NCBI RefSeq assembly: GCF_018343715.1
Contig: NZ_JAGYPL010000001.1
Span: forward strand, 768,830-832,829
Direction: 5' to 3'
Source: Bacillus sp. FJAT-49711
Lineage (GTDB): Bacteria > Bacillota > Bacilli > Bacillales > Bacillaceae_C
Length of the DNA stretch: 64,000 nucleotides
The notes under the pieces are model-generated. The model was given only the letters and a program-made list of their open reading frames with translations. It ran no database searches and was not told the origin of the DNA. This document shows, piece by piece, positions 55,446-63,960 of this stretch. Positions within the stretch are counted from its first letter, which is position 1. The number at the start of each line of letters is the position of its first letter. The translations under genes and the position numbers were made by a program.

Positions 55446-55969
55446 ACTTTCAATGTTATGTTCATTAACAATATAAGAAAGGTAAATAAAAAAATAACAA
55501 AGAATGTAAAACAGAATATATCTTTCTAATTCTGAAGAAAATTGTGCTAACTAATAGGGGAGATGACGTCAAAAGAAAAGATATTTTAGGCGTTGAGGGG
55601 AAGCGAACGTAGGTATTTTATATAGAATATTGAAGGTATTTAAGTATAATTCTTTGTAGATAGTAACAGAACAAAAGAGGGTATTCGGAAAAAATGATTG
55701 AGATAGGTTGGGGATGACGTACAAGCTAAATTTATTAAAATTTGGTACAGAGGGAACAAGGGCTGCGGTTATTGATTAGAATATAACTAATTCATTCGGT
55801 AGTGGTAGAGTAGGGTTTATAAAGGTTTATTTTATTATGTGATATATATAATTTTCTTCTCTGTAAGTTAGATGTAGGACAAAAGGTTATAGTTGTGACA
55901 TAAAAAGCAGAGGCAACAAGCTATTAATATAAGAGGAAAATTGCTCATCAGTTCACCTTTGAAGGATTA
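55446..55969. other. AT-rich intergenic region before the SIR2 operon
   Basis: About 520 bases with many stops in all frames. No gene, tRNA or clear attachment site recognised. Confidence 0.4.
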
Positions 55970-55998
55970 TTGACACCTAAAACAATCGCTACTAGGTA
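55970..55998 (+). promoter_or_regulatory. Possible upstream promoter of the SIR2 operon
   Basis: TTGACA at 55970-55975, a 17-base spacer and TAGGTA at 55993-55998. The -35 is consensus, the -10 is weak. It is about 100 bases upstream of the SIR2 start. Confidence 0.4.
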
Positions 55999-56043
55999 TG
56001 GTATTTCAATAGAAAACCATTTTTTTCGACAAATTTTCCCAAT

Positions 56044-56064
56044 TCACAATAGCATTGTGATAAT
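56044..56064 (+). promoter_or_regulatory. Palindrome overlapping an extended -10 box
   Basis: TCACAAT-AGC-ATTGTGA (56044-56060) is a perfect 7-3-7 inverted repeat. Its right arm supplies TGTG of TGTGATAAT, an extended -10 element (56056-56064). A repressor bound here would block the promoter 33 bases before the SIR2 start. The elements are visible; the regulator is unknown. Confidence 0.45.
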
Positions 56065-56096
56065 CTAGAAAGATAAAGAATAAAAAAGGTGATCTA

Positions 56097-57368
56097 ATGA
56101 ATAAAGATATATTCATACCAAAATCTCTAATAAAAAATGCCAACGATAATAAATTGGTCTTCTTTATTGGGGCTGGTTTTTCAAGAGATTTCGGCTTCCC
56201 TGATTGGCATGGTTTAGTAAAATTAATTTTAGAAAAAATTATTGATGATGATAAAAGCTATAGCCCATTTTTAGATCTTCTTGAGAGTAAAAAATTAGGT
56301 GTATTAGAAATCTTAGAACACATAAAAAATGAAAAGAGGATTATTAGGGATACAATATATAACGAGTTTAAATTTGATACCGAAAAGACTATTTTACTTG
56401 AGAAACATAAAAAACTATTGAGTATCTCAACTAAAATTATTACTACAAATTATGATCAATTATTGGAAAGAGCTGGAGAGGGAATCATTGAAAAAATTAT
56501 TTACACAAACAACCATTTAATGGGTCAAATCTCCAATCGTGACTCTTTTATTTTAAAAATTCACGGAGATCATGAAGATGCAGAAAATTGTGTATTGTTA
56601 AAAGAAGATTATGAGAACTTATATAAACATAATAATGCTGCTCTTGCCCAATTTAAAAATATTATCACTAATAATACTGTTCTTTTTTTAGGATTTAGCT
56701 TAAGTGACCCTTATGTAAGTAACCTGTTTAGATATATTAAGGAACTATACAAGGGATATAATGAAAAAAGTTATATAATAACTATTAATAATGAGGATTT
56801 TTCACAATATAATGTTAAAAATATTAACTTAAATACTTATGATGAAATAGTTCCATTTCTTGATAAATTACACGAAACATTGACTACAGAGTCTAAAAAA
56901 ATAAAACCTGTAGAATTTGAAATTGACGAAGACGAATTAAAAAGTTTTATTTTAGATTTTAATAAAAATAAGAAAAGAGCATCTATTGTTCCAGATCTTA
57001 ATGAAGAAGAAATTGAAAATAAATATGAAAATATGGTATGTAGTGAAAGTTTTAGAAAAGAAATTGAAGGATACTCTTCATATTTCCCTTCAATTGATGA
57101 AATTATGATGTCTCCTAGCTATATGGATTTTGACAAGAAGACGATTATTACTAGCACAATAATGTCTAGCTATAATAGAGTTCATAATAATTATGAAAAT
57201 GGTGAGAGTATATTTGAAGCTACTGTTGATGAGATCTATAAAGAATATTCCAATGAAATTAAATATAGCAAAGCCTTATTGAAATTTTATATCAAAATTT
57301 TAGTAGCATGGACAATTATTGGTTGTGACATTTTTAATGAAGATAAGCGGAAAAAGGTGAATTCATGA
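56097..57368 (+). CDS. SIR2-domain effector of an ABC-3C-type conflict system
   Basis: A 423-residue protein. Residues 18-235 form a SIR2-like NAD-binding domain: G25-A-G-F-S29, T116-T-N-Y-D120 and the catalytic-type K-I-H156-G-D158 are all present, followed by FLGFSLSDPYV. This is the SIR2_2 form that depletes NAD in Thoeris-, DSR- and prokaryotic Argonaute-linked defence. Residues 270-423 are helical and end in FYIKILVAWTIIGCDIFNE, resembling the C-terminal domain of ABC-three-component effectors. It overlaps the next gene by ATGA. GGTGATCT-type ribosome binding site precedes the ATG. NADase activity on triggering is inferred from the family. Confidence 0.8.
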   Translation: MNKDIFIPKSLIKNANDNKLVFFIGAGFSRDFGFPDWHGLVKLILEKIIDDDKSYSPFLDLLESKKLGVLEILEHIKNEKRIIRDTIYNEFKFDTEKTILLEKHKKLLSISTKIITTNYDQLLERAGEGIIEKIIYTNNHLMGQISNRDSFILKIHGDHEDAENCVLLKEDYENLYKHNNAALAQFKNIITNNTVLFLGFSLSDPYVSNLFRYIKELYKGYNEKSYIITINNEDFSQYNVKNINLNTYDEIVPFLDKLHETLTTESKKIKPVEFEIDEDELKSFILDFNKNKKRASIVPDLNEEEIENKYENMVCSESFRKEIEGYSSYFPSIDEIMMSPSYMDFDKKTIITSTIMSSYNRVHNNYENGESIFEATVDEIYKEYSNEIKYSKALLKFYIKILVAWTIIGCDIFNEDKRKKVNS

Positions 57369-57616
57369 ATTTTTTTATGATGCACAAATACCAAAGTATA
57401 GAAGAAAATTTATTATATGATGCTAAAGTTCTGTATTCTTTACTAGAAGAAAATAAATCAAAGCATATAGATGAACTTTTCTCAGAATTTGCTCAAAAAC
57501 AAGGGATTGCACTTAGTATTAGTATTGAAAGAATTTTATTTTTATCTCTTTCATTCTTATATTCAACAGGAGTGATTACATCAGATAGTAATATGATAAA
57601 GAAGGTAAAATTATGA
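57365..57616 (+). CDS. ABC-3C-type middle component (small helical protein)
   Basis: An 83-residue helical protein. IEENLLYDAKVLYSLLEEN, HIDELFSEFAQ and ISIERILFLSLSFLYSTGVI form a compact bundle resembling the short middle components (MC6-like) encoded between effector and ATPase in ABC-three-component systems. Both ends overlap neighbouring genes by the tetranucleotide ATGA, so the three proteins are made in coupled amounts. There is no catalytic motif. The family name rests on size, place and pattern; an HMM search would be decisive. Confidence 0.65.
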   Translation: MNFFMMHKYQSIEENLLYDAKVLYSLLEENKSKHIDELFSEFAQKQGIALSISIERILFLSLSFLYSTGVITSDSNMIKKVKL

Positions 57617-59397
57617 TTTTAAAAGAATTAAGTATTTATTCATTTAATGAGAAAAAAGTGTTAAATAGTTATAGGTTTAATGATGTTGGATTAAATATCA
57701 TACTTGGAGAAAAGAAGGATGAGGCAGATGAGGCAAATGGTGTAGGTAAAACAACTATGGTGGAATGTCTTTCTTTCTTATTGGGCGAAGAAGTACATCC
57801 ATACTATAAAAATAATAAAATACTGATAAGCAAAAATATCTTGATTACACTCGAAATCTCTGCTAATGGCATAATATATTTTTTAGGCCGCTACTTTAAC
57901 ACTCCAGAAAAAGGGTATATTCTTTATGATAAAAAAGCAAATTTTGACTTAAATTGTTGGGAACCATATGAAGATAAGGATTATAAAACAAAAATACAAG
58001 AGATTATATTAGGTGATAAAGTTGAAGAAATATCTTTTGCCTCCATCAGAGAATATATCATTAGAGATGAACAAAATGGTTTTATTAAAGATACTTTAGG
58101 TATTTCAGGCAGAAATGCCACAACTCAAAATAAAGTTTTAGCCTTCTTATGTAACTTACCCTATAATTCTGAAAGTGAAATAAAGAAAATTACTAAAAGA
58201 ATAACTGAACTTAAAGATGAGAAAAAAGCACTTTCAACTACAATAGGTAAAACTATTTCGGAGTTAAGATCCGAAAAGTCTAAATATACAAACCAAATTA
58301 AAAAATTGGAAAAAGATATTAATTCAATAAATATTAATAAACAATACAATATTAAAGTCTCAGAATATAGTAAAAATAAAAATGAGTTGAATAAAATTCA
58401 AAACAAGATTTTTAAATTACTTCATGTTAAAAACCAATATCAACAAAATATTGAGAATTTAAAACAAAAAGTAGAAGATATAAAGGGATTAAACGACATT
58501 GAACCTTTTTATAAACAGCTCTTGGGAACATTCCCAAATGAAGTATCGCATAACTATGAGAATGTAAAAAAATTCTATGATTTCATGGTAGACAACAGAG
58601 GAAAATTTTATGAGGGAAAAATAGAAAGCATTGATAATGACCTAGAAGAACTTAATACTTTAAAGGCAAGTTATGAAGAAAAATTAAAAGAAGATTACAA
58701 GATACTTAAAAGTAGTAACATTGTAGAAGATATAAATTCTATGATTTCTAATAGAGAAGATTTAAATACAAAAATTGCTGAAATTAATATTCAAATCAAT
58801 AATCACGATAGATTAAAAAATCTTACTAATAAAATAAATTCTTTGAAAAGTGAACGATTACTTGTTACACAGAAAAAGACTGATGAATTCACTTCATATG
58901 AGCAGCACATCCTAAGTTTAGAAACTCTTTTTCAAACACTATCTGAATTAGCTTATGACACAGATGGGATTTTAAATATAGAATTTGATAATAATGTAAA
59001 CGATAGAAAAAATTCCATTACAGGAAGAGTGATTATTGAATGCAGTCTTCCTGATGACCGTTCACATGGTATTAATTATATGAAGATCAACATGTTTGAT
59101 CTAACATGGTTTCTTTCTTCTTTATCTGGAGAAAGTGGACACAATATTAATTTTTTAATTCACGATGGCTCTTATTCTAAACCAAACCCCTCAGTAAAGG
59201 CGAAGATACTAAAGTTTGTTGATACCAAGATTAAGTCATTAAGTAAAGGACAGTATTTTGTCACTATTAATAAAGATGAAGTTCTCAAGAAGGACATAGA
59301 TTTTTTTGAGAAGAATGGTAATATTATTGCAAAATTAGAACGTACTGATGATAATTCTAAAAGGTTCTTTGGATTTAAATTATATGATCAATCTTAA
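57613..59397 (+). CDS. DUF2326-type SMC/RecN-like ABC ATPase (ABC-3C ATPase)
   Basis: A 594-residue ATPase. Walker A is unusual in following an acidic loop: GEKKDEADEANGVGKTT, with Lys46-Thr47. A long coiled coil covers roughly residues 195-420 (repeated Leu/Ile heptads with Lys/Glu/Asn). The ATPase fold resumes in the C-terminal 170 residues, with WFLSSLSGESGHNINFLIHDG containing the signature-like and Walker B-like parts (LIHD). This split layout and the FLIHDG block match DUF2326 proteins. Such ATPases sense DNA or nucleoprotein states and control an effector, here the SIR2 protein. A shared terminator follows. Confidence 0.78.
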   Translation: MILKELSIYSFNEKKVLNSYRFNDVGLNIILGEKKDEADEANGVGKTTMVECLSFLLGEEVHPYYKNNKILISKNILITLEISANGIIYFLGRYFNTPEKGYILYDKKANFDLNCWEPYEDKDYKTKIQEIILGDKVEEISFASIREYIIRDEQNGFIKDTLGISGRNATTQNKVLAFLCNLPYNSESEIKKITKRITELKDEKKALSTTIGKTISELRSEKSKYTNQIKKLEKDINSININKQYNIKVSEYSKNKNELNKIQNKIFKLLHVKNQYQQNIENLKQKVEDIKGLNDIEPFYKQLLGTFPNEVSHNYENVKKFYDFMVDNRGKFYEGKIESIDNDLEELNTLKASYEEKLKEDYKILKSSNIVEDINSMISNREDLNTKIAEINIQINNHDRLKNLTNKINSLKSERLLVTQKKTDEFTSYEQHILSLETLFQTLSELAYDTDGILNIEFDNNVNDRKNSITGRVIIECSLPDDRSHGINYMKINMFDLTWFLSSLSGESGHNINFLIHDGSYSKPNPSVKAKILKFVDTKIKSLSKGQYFVTINKDEVLKKDIDFFEKNGNIIAKLERTDDNSKRFFGFKLYDQS

Positions 59398-59410
59398 TGT
59401 TTATAGAAAG

Positions 59411-59451
59411 TAAAAAAGCTATTATCTTTTTATAAGTAATAGCTTTTTTAA
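59411..59451. terminator. Bidirectional terminator between ABC-3C operon and HEPN gene
   Basis: AAAAAAGCTATTA (59413-59425) pairs with TAATAGCTTTTTT (59437-59449). A and T tracts on both sides allow termination in either direction between the convergent genes. Confidence 0.85.
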
Positions 59452-59485
59452 CTCATAATAAAATGCTTAGCTAGGAATGGTTTAA

Positions 59486-60559
59486 TTAATCTAATAACTT
59501 ACTTATAGGTACCTTATTCGAATTTAACAATGACAATAATGCAAACCTTATCATTCTTTCTAACCCCAAAAAAGTAGGAGACTGACTTATAGTTTTAGCT
59601 GCTCTTTTACCTACCGTTATTTCACTTGGTTGTCCAATTACTATTTCATTATTATAGTTACGGTGAGGACTTATATAACTTCCAAATTCAAGACCTTCGT
59701 GGACATATAGACTTCTTAAATCATAAGCAGACTTTATAATAGTTTCAGATTGATCTTTAGTCAATACTCCAATATCTTGGCTAGTCTCATTTCCATTAAA
59801 GAAATTTTCATTAAGAAGTCCTAATAAATTGTATGTGTACTTTCTTTTAACTTGATATAATCTACTCTTTAAATCATTAACAATTGATGAACCTCTTTCT
59901 AACGTATTTATTAACTCAAAATTCTTAAGTAAGTTTTCATCATATAATTGTTCATCAGTGTATTTATCCTCATTAAAATTGGATAATATTTCTCCACAGG
60001 TTATTAAGTCAAGATATGCAAGTTCAGGCTCTGAAGGAAATATACTTAGCGCTCTATTATAAAATTTACCCGCTGCTATTATTCTTCTTCTGAACTCTTC
60101 ATCAACATTTGCCTCCTCTAATAAAAGTGGCTCAATAAGTCCATATTGATCTAAGGACAAAGATATTTCTAAATCTTTTCTTGGATTTGAATTATATTGA
60201 GGTTGCCCATAGCAACTATTAGGACTATTACTCAAATTGGGAAGCATATTTATTCCATGAGACTCTAACATTCCATGAAATTTGAACTCTTTACCGTATA
60301 AGATTGATAATAAGATACAAAATACTTCACCATAAAATGATTGATTTGGCATTAATATTACGCCAGGTGCTATTACCGGCTCTTGTCTAATTGTTACAAC
60401 TAGATATGTTCTTGAAAAGGGATTATCATCAACTTTTAATGCTGTATCGTCTGTAGGAAAAGATATTGAAATAGATATATCCTCTGACAAATATCTACCT
60501 GTAAACCTAGCGGGTGTTGAAAGCAAAAATTTATGTAATGACTTGTCTGGTTTTAACAT
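59486..60559 (-). CDS. HEPN-domain protein (ApeA-like C-terminal domain)
   Basis: A 357-residue protein. The C-terminal half is helical and carries the HEPN RNase motif R282-S-L-Y-V-H287 (R-x4-H), in AYDLRSLYVHEGLEF, after a helix pair that starts KFYNRALSIFPSEPELAYLDLI. This is the layout of ApeA-type HEPN proteins. The N-terminal 150 residues are strand-rich and unassigned. An upstream ATG at 60595 is possible, but AGGAG fits the ATG at 60559. It is transcribed toward the ABC-3C operon and away from the PD-(D/E)XK gene. A toxic RNase role in antiviral defence is inferred from family and setting. Confidence 0.65.
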   Translation of the reverse strand: MLKPDKSLHKFLLSTPARFTGRYLSEDISISISFPTDDTALKVDDNPFSRTYLVVTIRQEPVIAPGVILMPNQSFYGEVFCILLSILYGKEFKFHGMLESHGINMLPNLSNSPNSCYGQPQYNSNPRKDLEISLSLDQYGLIEPLLLEEANVDEEFRRRIIAAGKFYNRALSIFPSEPELAYLDLITCGEILSNFNEDKYTDEQLYDENLLKNFELINTLERGSSIVNDLKSRLYQVKRKYTYNLLGLLNENFFNGNETSQDIGVLTKDQSETIIKSAYDLRSLYVHEGLEFGSYISPHRNYNNEIVIGQPSEITVGKRAAKTISQSPTFLGLERMIRFALLSLLNSNKVPISKLLD

Positions 60560-60728
60560 TTTATACACTCCTCTCTCACATAAAAATTTTAACATAATAT
60601 TACGTTTTATTTCATATTTCCCCTTCTTTTTGACTTTAAATAAATTAAGTTAAATTCCATTTATGCTAATATTAGGTAATAAATAGTAATATAAAGAAAT
60701 TTTATAACAATTGAATGGAGTAAAGATA

Positions 60729-62942
60729 ATGAATGCTGAGATTGAAAGCTTAATGTCAAGTTATACATTTGAAGACTTAAAAAGTGCTATTAATAAAGAA
60801 GACCTAATAAGAATAGTGGAGGTTTTAGGGCCACTATTTATTTTAAATCAAGAGGGTTTTCGGAAAAGTTTGATTAAAACAGGGTGTTTACCTGAACCAT
60901 TAAGTAGAAATTATGACAAAAAAAAATTAAATCTTTTCATAGAGGCAGTTAAAATAACGAAAACAAATTTAGAGGTTTTAGATACTGATCTAGCAGATGA
61001 CTTTGAGAAAGTATGTAATAAATTAATTGTAGCTATTCATATAATTGCTGAAAATAACAAAAAAAATATGAAAAGTTTAACTGAAATTGACTTTCTTGAT
61101 TATCCTTTTACTAAACAAATTCAAATGCTTTGTACCTTTATTGAAAGCCAATCTATTTATTCACAAGATGTTGTTATGAAGAATTATAAAGAAGATTATA
61201 TTACTGGCTTAGAGTATGAAATTCCTGCTGAAAATGAACAAATTTCCATTGCTGATAATTTAGAAGCAATGATTGACTACACAAATACACTAATTAAATT
61301 ATTACACTTTAAAAACAGAGGTAAAATCGATGAACAATTTAGTGTTTACGAACAAATATCTCCTTACTATTTGCCCTCTATTGAAAAGTTATTATTATTG
61401 ACCTCTAATCGGTTTGCATTGAATCGTATATGGGAAAAAATAAAATTTGGTTTCTGGGATTTGGATGTATACGATGAAGAAGGAAAAAGTTTATTATACT
61501 TTAAACCACAAAATATAGATAATTTCAAAAAAGAAAGAGCTGCTACTCTTAGGTATCGATATAAAGATCATATATATACAAATAAATCTATTAATAAATC
61601 AAAAGAGATTATAAAGAAGGTTAATTCCACAAGTGTAAATGAGGACATATCTCTTGATGATCCTACCTCTATTTTCCTAATTAATGAAGAAGTCTTTGAT
61701 ACTTACACTGATTTTGTGAAAATATACGTTGATGTTGCATATCAAATGCAGAAAGAAAACTTGGGTTCTACTATAGAAAATATCAAGATTGGTCCAAAAA
61801 AAAATATCACAATAAAAGATATTTTATTTGGAGGGGAATATTTAAAAGTATTAGCATTAGTCTATCGTGACGTCTCCCATACTAAATTTAATGATAAAGA
61901 TGAAAATACCTTTAAATATCTAGCACCTATATTCTTAATAAGTGATTTAGTAGAAGATTTCTCGAAAAGATATAATTTTTCAAATGAGAAAGCACAGGAA
62001 ATTCTAGAGCAATACATTTTTTATCCTAATTCATCTTTTGATATATTCTCTCAACCACTAATTTATGTTGGAGAAGGACATATAATTTTTACTCCACAGT
62101 TAATAAGTCAAATGAATGACAATAGAATAATAGAGATGCATATTTCTAAATGGGAAGTTGATGTTTCTAAAAAAGGTACAGAGTATGAAAGCACGATGCG
62201 TTCTTTACTTCGTTTCGCCCCGTTTCTTTCAGTTAATTCTAAACCTATAACTTTTACTGCATTAGATGGAAAAGAAGTAGAATTCGACTTTATTGGTATG
62301 TTTAATGATGCCATATTAATAGTTGAAATTAAATGTTTAAAGAGACCATTTTCTCCAAAAGAAATAAGTCAAAGGGAAGCAGATGTTATTGAAGGTGTAA
62401 AACAAGCAAAACGAAGAGAAGAAATTGTAAAAAGAGAATGGGATAAAATAAAAGAGCAATCCGATATCAAATTACCTAATGATCCACCTGAAAAAGTAAT
62501 TAAAATTGTGTGTTTAAACATTTTTGACTTTACAGGCAGAATTGAAAATGATGTATACATAACTGATTTTTCAGCATTCTCAAAGTTTTTTGTGGATCCA
62601 AATATTAAATCACATACTAACCAAGAAAATAATCCCTTAAATAATGTAGTTGTTGAAAGTCTTTGGAAAGGAACTGAACCTGACATTGAAGATCTATTAG
62701 ATTATTTAAAAACACCTGTTGCAATGAAAGGTTTTTATAAAAAGCTAGAAGAAGTTCCGCGCCCATTAGTGATTTTTGACGAAGATGATCCAAGAATTGC
62801 CTTTATGGATTTTTCATTAAAAGAAAATCCTATTTCTGTAAATGAAATATCTAAGAAACAACCTAAACAGATTAGCAATAAAACTACAAATAAACCCAAG
62901 AAGAAAAAAAGACATAAAAAACGAAATAAGAGACGACATTAA
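60729..62942 (+). CDS. Large protein with a PD-(D/E)XK nuclease-like domain
   Basis: A 737-residue protein with no close family known to me. Residues 1-460 are mostly helical with many Lys/Asn/Ile residues. Residues 485-600 resemble a PD-(D/E)XK nuclease: Glu487 in the helix GTEYEST, Asp520 in VEFDFIG and E533-I-K535 in LIVEIKCLKRPF, then a helix with QREADVIEGVKQAKRREE. This order (E, D, ExK) is that of Holliday junction resolvase/restriction-type folds. The last 20 residues are strongly basic and may bind nucleic acid. GGAG at 60717-60720 fits the ATG at 60729 rather than the TTG at 60711. It is divergent from the HEPN gene. Confidence 0.6.
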   Translation: MNAEIESLMSSYTFEDLKSAINKEDLIRIVEVLGPLFILNQEGFRKSLIKTGCLPEPLSRNYDKKKLNLFIEAVKITKTNLEVLDTDLADDFEKVCNKLIVAIHIIAENNKKNMKSLTEIDFLDYPFTKQIQMLCTFIESQSIYSQDVVMKNYKEDYITGLEYEIPAENEQISIADNLEAMIDYTNTLIKLLHFKNRGKIDEQFSVYEQISPYYLPSIEKLLLLTSNRFALNRIWEKIKFGFWDLDVYDEEGKSLLYFKPQNIDNFKKERAATLRYRYKDHIYTNKSINKSKEIIKKVNSTSVNEDISLDDPTSIFLINEEVFDTYTDFVKIYVDVAYQMQKENLGSTIENIKIGPKKNITIKDILFGGEYLKVLALVYRDVSHTKFNDKDENTFKYLAPIFLISDLVEDFSKRYNFSNEKAQEILEQYIFYPNSSFDIFSQPLIYVGEGHIIFTPQLISQMNDNRIIEMHISKWEVDVSKKGTEYESTMRSLLRFAPFLSVNSKPITFTALDGKEVEFDFIGMFNDAILIVEIKCLKRPFSPKEISQREADVIEGVKQAKRREEIVKREWDKIKEQSDIKLPNDPPEKVIKIVCLNIFDFTGRIENDVYITDFSAFSKFFVDPNIKSHTNQENNPLNNVVVESLWKGTEPDIEDLLDYLKTPVAMKGFYKKLEEVPRPLVIFDEDDPRIAFMDFSLKENPISVNEISKKQPKQISNKTTNKPKKKKRHKKRNKRRH

Positions 62943-62972
62943 ATATGCTAATAAATAGACTAATGAGTGCGT

Positions 62973-63012
62973 TAAAAAATGTGAAGGACATACAGTCTTT
63001 CACACTTTTTAA
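62973..63012. terminator. Bidirectional terminator after the nuclease-like gene
   Basis: GTGAAGGAC (62981-62989) pairs with GTCTTTCAC (62995-63003), with flanking A and T runs. It separates the nuclease-like gene from the convergent HEPN-like pseudogene. Confidence 0.7.
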
Positions 63013-63017
63013 TGGAA

Positions 63018-63833
63018 CTATCCTTTGTCTCTCATAAGCTTATAAATACGATTTATAATCAATTCTAAATCTGAATATGGTTTAATGGTATCAATCTGAA
63101 GATAATCATTTATCTCAGATCTAATAGGTTTAAGGTAGTTAGTAACTATGTTATTAGTTAATTGTTGTATGAAATTAGTATTAAGACCTACTGCTTTATT
63201 TAAATAACCTAAGAAGTTTTTGTCCTCCTCTTCTGATGTAATATCGTAATGTATCATGTTTCTCATTATTGAACATTCTTCTTTTATATCTTTTTCAAAA
63301 TCCTCTAGAAGAGTGTTAACTCTCCCGTTACTTATTTTATCCTATTTTTCAAAATCAACTTTTGAATAAGTTTTTAAGTTCAATAGATTATCAATAATCT
63401 CATCTGTTTTTAACGTTATCAACCTTATAAGAATATAGTCATCTAAAAAATTAGGATTAATTAATTTTGATACATAATTGTCTTTTAGCCATATAGCATC
63501 ATTAATTTCTTGTAAGCTTAAGATCAGTCTAAGAATAAATGTGTTACTTGCATCACTTTTATAATTTAATAATTTTTGATGATTAATATCTCACCATTTA
63601 TATGGATTTGAGGGTATCTTCTTAACGTTATTAATGAAAATATTTGGAGATATCCCATACTTATTTTCGAGGTATTTAATCAAGAAAGTAGAGGCTTCAC
63701 CTATATATTTTACTAAATAAAATATGCCATCTGTTGTATTGGACTCTTCACCCAAAAGTGGCAATGTTTCAGTATTTAATAAAATATATGTAGAATAAAG
63801 CGTACTTCCAACTATCTCTCCATCTTTATTCAT
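63018..63833 (-). pseudogene. HEPN-like gene with two in-frame stop codons
   Basis: On the minus strand one reading frame runs through the whole stretch (272 codons including stops). It is interrupted by TGA at 63591-63593, after NPYKW, and TAG at 63348-63350 or thereabouts, after VDFEK. Protein-like sequence continues in the same frame on both sides of each stop: DINHQKLLNYKSDAS... after the first, DKISNGRVNTLLEDFEK after the second. The last part contains IMRNMIHYDITSEEED, an RN-x-x-HY motif as in Cthe_2314-type HEPN proteins. The frame also stays open upstream of the first Met to about 63888 (GFYMNK, preceded by RAYGDDINN), so the 5' end may be lost too. Confidence 0.6.
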
Positions 63834-63883
63834 ATAAAACCCTATATTGTTTATATCATCACCGTAAGCCCGAATTATAAAAA

Positions 63884-63954
63884 ATAAGCGTACCTATCCG
63901 GTACACATCACAAATAGCCGTATGACCCGATTTTTTCAATCGAAATACGGCTTA
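63884..63954. repeat. Hairpins at the right junction, possible element end
   Basis: GTACC-TATCC-GGTAC (63892-63906) is followed by a larger hairpin, AGCCGTAT/ATACGGCT, with an inner CGATT/AATCG stem (63915-63953). The protein-like frame of the HEPN-like remnant ends where these begin, which suggests an insertion or recombination junction. A terminator role is also possible. Confidence 0.45.
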
Positions 63955-63960
63955 CTTCAA

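Noticed and set aside
63591..63593. TGA read as selenocysteine or tryptophan
   Set aside because: A second, different stop (TAG) interrupts the same frame and no SECIS-like hairpin follows, so a pseudogene is the simpler reading.
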